From Adiantum capillus-veneris (Eukaryota; Streptophyta; Polypodiopsida; Polypodiales; Pteridaceae), in contig CM043967.1 of the NCBI GenBank assembly GCA_014529385.2, forward strand, positions 84,886,278 through 84,950,277: DNA of 64,000 nt. The letters run 5' to 3'. The notes beneath the pieces are model-generated. The model saw only the letters and a program-made list of their open reading frames with translations. It ran no database searches and had not been told where the DNA came from. The position numbers and the translations under genes are program-made. Position 1 is the stretch's first letter. The number at the start of each line of letters is the position of its first letter. This document shows positions 57,769-64,000 of this stretch, one piece after another.

Positions 57769-59664
57769 ATGTAGGGCTTACGTAGATAGTGGTTGCATGT
57801 CTAAGCATCGACGGAGGTGGTGCCACCATCGAAGGTCGTACCGTTGTACCATTTGCATGTACGTACACGCACGCACACATACAAAGATGTTAAGTAGGAG
57901 CAAGAGGTTTGAGGGTAAGAACGGCCATGCCACCGCCGAAGGCGACGCCGTTTTACTAATCAATAGTAAAAACTTTCAATGGGTCCTTGGCGAGGTGTTT
58001 TGTGTGGGCATTGATTTAAGTCCCTCAAAAGTGAGCGCAACTATGGTAATATGCAATACTATATGTATAAAATGCCTATTTTTAGGTGTCAAAATTTGCA
58101 TAAACTATCAAAAGTGGATACACCTGTTCTTGCACATGGCCTCTAATAGCACATCACCATTGTACTCAATGGCAAGGAGCTTTCATTGCTTTAATGAGAT
58201 CTCTCTTTTTGCCACCATAGCAATGAAAGGGAGATGTGGTTAAGAAAAGGGGAGGCTTCGGCCTCTATCAAGGGTTAAAATTGCATGGTGCTCTTATCCT
58301 AAAAGAGGTGGACTTTCCTAATTTTTCTTGCATGATCTCCCCTATCATGCAAGGAAAAAGTAAGGTTGCCCTTCAACACCCTTAGGAGACCCCCACATGG
58401 GAAGGGGGTAACTTTTTTTTTGAGTTACCCCCTCCCCGCTCCACTAACTGCACCTAATCTTTTGAGGTGCAGTTGCAAAATAGTGTTTTTACCCACTCAC
58501 CCTCTGCCACAGTGTGAGCGTTAGGCCAATCACATCAAATTCATCACATCGCCTTTTGTTCTACGATTACCCCCTCCATGTGAGAGGTACCTTGATGAGT
58601 AGTTTACTATTGAGGGAGAGGGGTGGTAGAAACAATTATTATATGTACACATTTTAAGAAGCATCCATTCAAATTCTCGATGTACGTTTAAGCAAGGCTT
58701 AAATCATGCTTGCTTAGTGATGGGCTATTTAGTGCTCGTTTTAGAGGTTGGAAACATTCTTTTCCCTCTATTTTTTTAGTGTTGTTTCTTACATTCTTAG
58801 CATAAGAAGTTGCTTCATTTGGCGAGTGTCGCCTCCAACGTTCGGGAACACACTGATGGAGAGAGAGAGAGAGAGGCGGCGAAACCGTCGGTTATATTAG
58901 TGCTAAAATATAATCTTTTTTCATGAATCTAAAAGATGCACGAGTTTTATAGGAATGTGTCGTAAACCATTTTTTGTCGGGTGGTTTTTTAAGGCAAAGC
59001 AATTAGACACTAGGGATTTTTTGGCAAGATTAAGCTACTATCCTAGATTAATAGCTTTGATGCCCTCTAATAGTACCCTTTAAAACTATAGGAGACTCTA
59101 AGAAAAATACATTTTTCCTTAACCGAAGAAAATATGGGCAAGCTTGAAATTCTCCCGGGTTTTAGGTCAAAATTTAAAGCTTTTGTTGGTAATTACACTA
59201 AAATTTGTGAAAAGTTCCCGGTTTTCTTCAAGGCAAGCTCAAAATCTGATCGGGATTTTAGGATTTCAGCCAGTTAAAATACATTGGACCCCGGTTTTTT
59301 TATAACACTGCTCTAACATACATGAACACATGGAACACCTAAAAGGATGTCCAATACATAGTCTCTCTTGCAGTGCTTGATCAATACTAAAAACATTTGT
59401 TGTCCAAATCCAACTTTCAAGCCACTTATTGTCAGAAAAATGAGAACTTTCAAGCCACTTATTGTGAAAAATAAGAAAATAAGTGAGTTCAAAAACTTTG
59501 AACACATTAAAAATTTAACCTCTTCTATTTTGAGCTTTATATCATCACAATTTACTAGAGATATTAAATGATAATTTTTTTGTTGTAAAACATATATAAT
59601 GACAGATATTAGGACTAACCATGCGTTCAAAAATGATAGGATTAGATTGAAACAAAATGTTTCG
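57191..59664. other. No recognisable gene; two SSRs
   Basis: Spacer containing (GA)n at 57492-57531 and (CT)n at 57732-57764. The plus-strand frame at 57695-58243 begins within the CT tract's neighbourhood and shows no domain, so I do not call it a gene. Confidence 0.5.
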
Positions 59665-59672
59665 ATGATTGG

Positions 59673-59800
59673 CAATGTTTGGGGAAAATGTGGCTGAGCT
59701 TAATATCGTAAAAATAGAGCTAATTTTGTAAAATTTCCTCTTGGCAAATTCAAGAAAAGGAATTTTGTATGTTTGGAAAATTGATTTTTCCGGGACAGTG
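59673..59800 (+). mobile_element. hAT-type MITE, family H, copy 4 (internally deleted)
   Basis: 128 bp, starting CAATGTTTGGGGAAAATG and ending TTTTTCCGGGACAGTG. It is flanked by a perfect 8-bp duplication ATGATTGG (59665-59672 and 59801-59808). Compared with the copies at 5680 and 6122, about 90 bp of the middle are missing. Confidence 0.9.
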
Positions 59801-59809
59801 ATGATTGGT

Positions 59810-60316
59810 CTAGTGAGGGCTTGCCTTTTGTCCTTGGCCTTTGATAATATCTCATATAATTATATTCTCATGGCACTATTTGTAAAACGACAATGGACAG
59901 TTAAATTATGGCACATTGGTCTGCAACAGAGCTTGCATATGTACTTTACATAATTTATGGATGCATGTCTGAAGGGCTTTTTACAAAGAAGACACTCTTG
60001 CTTGTGTAGGGCAGTCAGTGTTTTGAATACCCTTCCTTGAGAGAGAGCTTTTTGTGTGGCTTGCCCTTCATGGAAGCTAAAGCTTCATCCCAACTAGGGT
60101 TGAGTTTTGATACGCAATCTTGCCCATATGATTTGTAGGATTTTATGATAATTTTTTTTGGGGCTGTTCGGGTATATAATATATTACATGCATCTACTAA
60201 CATAATAAGGCGGAGGTTGTAACCCTTTACACATGTCTCTATCTGCGAGATGAAGGCTAAATGCCAAAAGTGAGAGAAGCACGCGATAAAGAGGGGGAGC
60301 GAACGAGAGAGAGAGA

Positions 60317-60318
<2 letters not shown>
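59810..60318. other. No recognisable gene
   Basis: Short spacer ending in GA-rich sequence. Nothing coding was recognised. Confidence 0.45.

Positions 60319-60355
<37 letters not shown>
60319..60355. repeat. Poly-G tract, about 37 bases
   Basis: A (GA)n run changes directly into an uninterrupted G run. It resembles the tract at 24904 and the shorter one at 56403-56425. Confidence 0.9.
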
Positions 60356-60609
60356 CGCGTACTCGTATATAATATGAATGTGTATATGAAGGAGTCGGAT
60401 TCGGGCCAAGTGTTGGAGAAAACCTAGGTTTAGTGTTATCTCACCTACAAAATTTGTGATTTATGTCTAAATTTTCAATTTTGTAGATGAGATAGCCTTT
60501 AAAATTTAAAGAAATTAAGTGTAAAAATCAATCAATATAACTCTGAAATTTCTCATATAGAGGGTTCTTAAGTTTTGGGAAAAAAAGTCTTTTTTCGTCT
60601 TTCTTTATT

Positions 60610-61087
60610 GGCCAAAATACCCCTCTAATTTGTGGAAATTCCCACAATACTCCTCAAATTTCAAAAATTCCCAAAATACCCTTGCATCTATTTTGGTTGG
60701 ATTGTTCAAGATTTTCTAAACTTTATTATGTTTTGGCAATTAAGATCCGTTTCTGAGTGCTTAGCATGTAAATTATCCAAATTACCTCGCAAAAGAAGGC
60801 AATTAGGTCTATAAATAACGAAGCAATTCATCTCCAAAGCCTACATAAGTGACTCAATTTCTAGTTTGAGCATCTTGTATTGATAGACAATCAATCTTCT
60901 TATTAAAAGTTACAAATTTTTTAATCCTTGGAGAAAATTTATCTCACAACCAGGGGTGTCTTGGGAATTTTGGAAAATTTGAAGGGCATTTTTGGGAATT
61001 TATGACAAAATATTGGGGGAATTTTTGAAATTTGAGGGGTATTTTGGGAATTTCCACAAAGTAGAGCGGTATTTCGGTAATTTTCCC
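60610..61087 (+). mobile_element. Mutator-type MITE, family M, copy 2
   Basis: 478 bp with long inverted ends (CCAAAATACCCCTCTAATTT and its reverse complement). It is flanked by a clear 9-bp duplication TTCTTTATT (60601-60609 and 61088-61096). The interior (AAGCAATTCATCTCCAAAGC) is the reverse complement of that in 4419-4901. The left terminus has lost about 8 bases (GAAAATTA). It lies about 450 bp upstream of the TLC gene's start codon. Confidence 0.88.
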
Positions 61088-61156
61088 TTCTTTATTTATG
61101 AGCATGGGCCATGGGGTCTTTTTCTTTGGGGGTACGCTGCCCTAAAGGAGGACTCC

Positions 61157-61160
<4 letters not shown>

Positions 61161-61199
<39 letters not shown>

Positions 61200-61286
61200 C
61201 ACACACACACAACATAATTGACACTCCTTGGCGATTCTACTTTATAGACACCTAATGTCGTCGCAGGAATTTCTCCTCTTCTGCAT

Positions 61287-61332
<46 letters not shown>
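61161..61332. repeat. Two (CT)n tracts upstream of the TLC gene
   Basis: CT runs at 61161-61193 and 61292-61332 lie within 400 bp of the start codon. CT-rich tracts near plant transcription starts can act as promoter or 5'-UTR elements, but the window's general SSR load makes this unsure. Confidence 0.75.
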
Positions 61333-61336
<4 letters not shown>

Positions 61337-61539
61337 TAGAAAACCTACAGGAATTGGTGTGAAAACCGTTCTAAAATTTCTCATTCCAAGTTTTTGGAAA
61401 AGAAAAAAGATGGCTTTTTGTTCGAGCACTGTGGACCAGGGTATGCAAAAAATCCAATAAATATGTGAGCTACCCTAACTAGCTCCATAATTAGCTTACC
61501 ATTTTCCAGATTGAAGGACTTCTGAGAAGGGAGTTTGCA

Positions 61540-62773
61540 ATGGCACCGGCCAATGCCCCTTGTGGATCACCAAAGAGTGCAGGTGGTGCTACTTCTTATG
61601 CGACCCTCCTTTTTGCCTTCTTCACACTATGGTCTTCCTTCTTGGCTTGGAAAGCTATCAAAGAGCAGCGGATTGAATTGTGGCCTATCTTTGCCACCAT
61701 GGTAGCAAGCCTAGCTACGCGCCATGTCGTGAATTGCGTCTCCCCTTCTCGGCTCTTCACCAATATCTTTCTCACGTTTCTCTGCGTGACGTGCAGTGGT
61801 CTCCCTGGTATCTCTCCTCCTCCCTCCCATGTGAGTGTGTGTGTGTGAGAGAGTGAGAGAGAGAAGAAATTGGAGGTAACTTTCAAAAAATTTAGGTGGT
61901 ATTAAGCTAGCTCCCTAAAGAGTAAGAGGACATGAGTTCAAGACTTTTATCTATGAGGTGACTAATTGATATTGCTGTTAGCACATTAAAAATTCTCTTC
62001 ATTGTTGTCATCATCATCATCTTCTTCTTCTTCCCCTCTCTCTCTCTCTCTCTCTCAATGTATTTGTTTGCTCCATTTTGTGACAGCGGCGTGGATGACA
62101 TACAAGCAATGGGAGTCAGAGGGGTGGGCCACCCTTGTTGACCATGACCTATTGGTGCACAAACCATGGCAAGGTGCCCATTATCTTCTTTGCTTTCATA
62201 CAGGCTTCTGGTTATATGATGCCTTTGACCTCCTAAACTCAAGCCTCTACATCCACTGCCCGGGCATGCTCGCACATCATGTTATTGTCGTTGTTGCCTT
62301 CTCTTCAATTCTCTTGAGCGAACTTGGCTTAAGCTACCTCGTCATGTTCTTACTTTGTGAGGTACTCTCTCTCTATATATATCTATCTATCTCCCTCTTT
62401 GGTCTTCTGTATAGAAGATGCTAATACCTGTTCATTTTTATAGATTCATGCCATCTTTGCCTTTTCGCGACGCCTTTTACGCATGCTTGGTATGTATCAA
62501 AATGGGAGCTTGTTAGTCAAAATCCATTGGGGTTTGCATTGGATGGCATTCATGACGGTTAGACTACCGTTACACATAATGATTACCATCCAGCTATTTC
62601 TCAATCGGTCCAAAGTTTTACTATCAATGAGATGGCCATTGGTTCAATTGCCAATTCTGGTAGCTTGCCTCCTTGGAATAAACAGTTGGAATGTGTTCTT
62701 TGGCCTTGATCTCTACAAAGCTTTCTTGAAAGACACTATGGTGGCCAAGGAAGAATCTTTAAAGGTTGCTTAA
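61540..62773 (+). CDS. TLC-domain membrane protein, three exons
   Basis: Exons 61540-61807, 62087-62361 and 62444-62773 give 290 residues. Splice phases agree: CCTG|GTATCT to GACAG|CGGCG (phase 1), and GTGAG|GTACTC to TTATAG|ATTC (phase 0). Hydrophobic segments lie near residues 20-38, 48-66 and 71-87 (exon 1), 155-180 (exon 2), and two in exon 3 (WMAFMTVRLPLHIMITIQLF; LPILVACLLGI). TLC landmarks are YDAFDLL (133-139) and the double His (153-154). TLC (TRAM-LAG1-CLN8) proteins sit in the ER or other membranes, in lipid synthesis or handling. This looks like the TLCD/TMEM56-like branch and not a ceramide synthase, and its substrate is unknown. The start is supported by the conserved upstream bases shared with the truncated copy at 1640-2493. 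No disruption is visible. Confidence 0.82.
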
Positions 62774-63524
62774 TAGAAAGGGCTAGCTAAACCTCAGCTT
62801 GAATAGCACAAAATGGGCCTTATGAGATGCATAATTCAAAGGTCATGTAAATTCTCCTCCAAGAAAAAGGCCCTTCAGATAAAGATTCGCTCTATTTCTA
62901 TTGTTGCAAACTTGGTGTAGTGCAGCTTAGATTCACTCTACCAATAACCCACTTAGTACTACAAATGTTGTTGATTATGAAAAATATCGGTTATGATTTC
63001 AATGATGAAATAATTTATGGCAATGTAGCTATAGATCCTGCTAAATCTTATGAGTGCTAGCTAGCTAGCACGACTCTTGATTAATTAACCTTGACCTTAA
63101 AATTAAGGTTTAGAAAAGGTTTATTTTGGCAATGGAAATCTGTCTATGTCTATGGCGATGTGTATGTGGGTGTGTTGTAATGAGTTTCGAAATTTTTCCA
63201 AAAAGAACTCAAAAGAGGGTTGGGAACCTACCATGTCCCCGAACATTTCACAAGAGGTATTAACAACCACACTGTGATGCCTGGGTGGACAAAGCTGCAT
63301 TTAATTTTGAAGACCTTGACAAAAAGCCAAATTTAATGTGGAACACCTCCAAATTTTGAAGCTGCAGTAGGCGGGTCAAATGATGTCCCAATTGGACGAT
63401 TTGTGAGACATTTATGCAGTAGAAGGTTTGATATAACCAAGGTGATTATGGAAATTTTATGGGTTTGGGCACCAAGGGTTTTATCGTCACTTAGGTATTT
63501 GTAGAGCTCATTTTCACTTTTACC
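62774..63524. other. 3' flank of the TLC gene, no gene seen
   Basis: AT-rich, probably containing the 3' UTR. No further coding sequence was recognised. Confidence 0.5.
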
Positions 63525-63526
63525 TT

Positions 63527-63601
<75 letters not shown>
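63525..63601. repeat. Compound (TG)n(GA)n microsatellite
   Basis: A TG run passes directly into a GA run. A G-rich tract follows at 63679-63696. Confidence 0.93.
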
Positions 63602-63604
<3 letters not shown>

Positions 63605-64000
63605 CTCAGCACTTATAGAGAGCAAGCTTCTACTCATTCTATCACGTTTTTCAATGAGATTGCTACCCTCGCGAGAGGGGAGGGGGGGGGGGGGGGTTAA
63701 TAATTATGTGACTATCACATGAGCGCAACAGGAGGGGTCATTAAATTTAATTTTTTCTCACATTTTCATATTCTGAAGGGATTTTAGAGACCTAACTTTT
63801 GAACAGATCCTATACATGCAGTAGAGACATGTAAACTAGTCCAAGATGTGACCTAAGGGCTTAGAAAACATCTAGGGACCAATAGAATCGACAAAGAGAA
63901 AAAAAATTAAGCAAGAAGTAATAATTGCAATTATTAACTTTATGAGCAGCAGGGGAATTTTTCCCACCTACAAGGGCCTATATGAGAGTCAATGAATCAG
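63602..64000. other. Right edge, no gene; isolated palindrome at 63916-63940
   Basis: Spacer with one AATAATTGCAATTATT palindrome resembling the cores at 36.0-38.6 kb. Its context is cut by the window end. Confidence 0.45.

Noticed and set aside
57695-58243. A 182-codon plus-strand frame
   Set aside because: It begins in a CT-repeat region, has no domain signature and no homologous counterpart elsewhere in the window.

Overview
This is a gene-poor, repeat-packed stretch of a eukaryotic, almost certainly land-plant, nuclear genome. The signs are Ty1/copia and Ty3/gypsy-type LTR retrotransposons, an L1-type LINE, short inverted-repeat DNA elements, decayed pentatricopeptide-repeat (PPR) copies, a spliced TLC-domain gene and very many (GA)n/(CT)n microsatellites. 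The PPR style, the repeat load and the SSR density suggest a fern or another large-genome seedless plant, but that is inference. Only one protein gene looks intact: the three-exon TLC-domain gene at 61540-62773 (+).

Layout. 0-2.7 kb: decayed PPR units (-) and a truncated inverted copy of the TLC gene (-). 3.7-7.4 kb: a cluster of small elements: a long palindrome (3.78-3.94 kb), a MULE-type MITE with 9-bp duplications (4.42-4.90), a foldback block with a tRNA-like segment (5.1-5.57), three members of one hAT-type MITE family (5.68, 6.12, 6.67) and compound minisatellites. 9.7-12.9 kb: a frameshifted multi-exon gene relic of unidentified family, possibly transposon-derived. 13.1-16.2 kb: a dead LINE (+) whose reverse transcriptase is split by a solo LTR. 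16.5-21.1 kb: a dead copia element (-) with no 5' LTR. 21.2-26.3 kb: no recognisable gene.

26,370-40,324 is one complete LTR retrotransposon of about 13.96 kb on the minus strand, with about 1.0-kb LTRs, a TATGA target duplication, a tRNA-Asp-type primer site and a polypurine tract. It has no reverse transcriptase or integrase that I can see. It carries a single gag/protease-like reading frame (28398-35511) broken by two oppositely oriented solo LTRs of another family, each with its own 5-bp duplication. Between primer site and gag lies an array of eleven palindromes (36.0-38.6 kb), ten of them at 270-298-bp spacing. Palindrome arms change in a compensatory way, and this is the most unusual structure in the window.

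42.6-51.3 kb: more palindromic and tandem repeats, including a second, unrelated palindrome family (GGCTCGAACTT arms) in a 700-bp higher-order repeat. A 2.67-kb short LTR element (47,398-50,064, GTTTG duplication) sits there and contains an exon-like coding fragment. 52.9-57.2 kb: a roughly 1.2-kb tandem array of PPR fragments glued together by GA/TG microsatellites. 59.7 and 60.6 kb: further copies of the hAT-type and MULE-type MITEs. 61.5-62.8 kb: the TLC gene. The genes form no pathway; the window is mainly a record of nested insertion, tandem amplification and decay.
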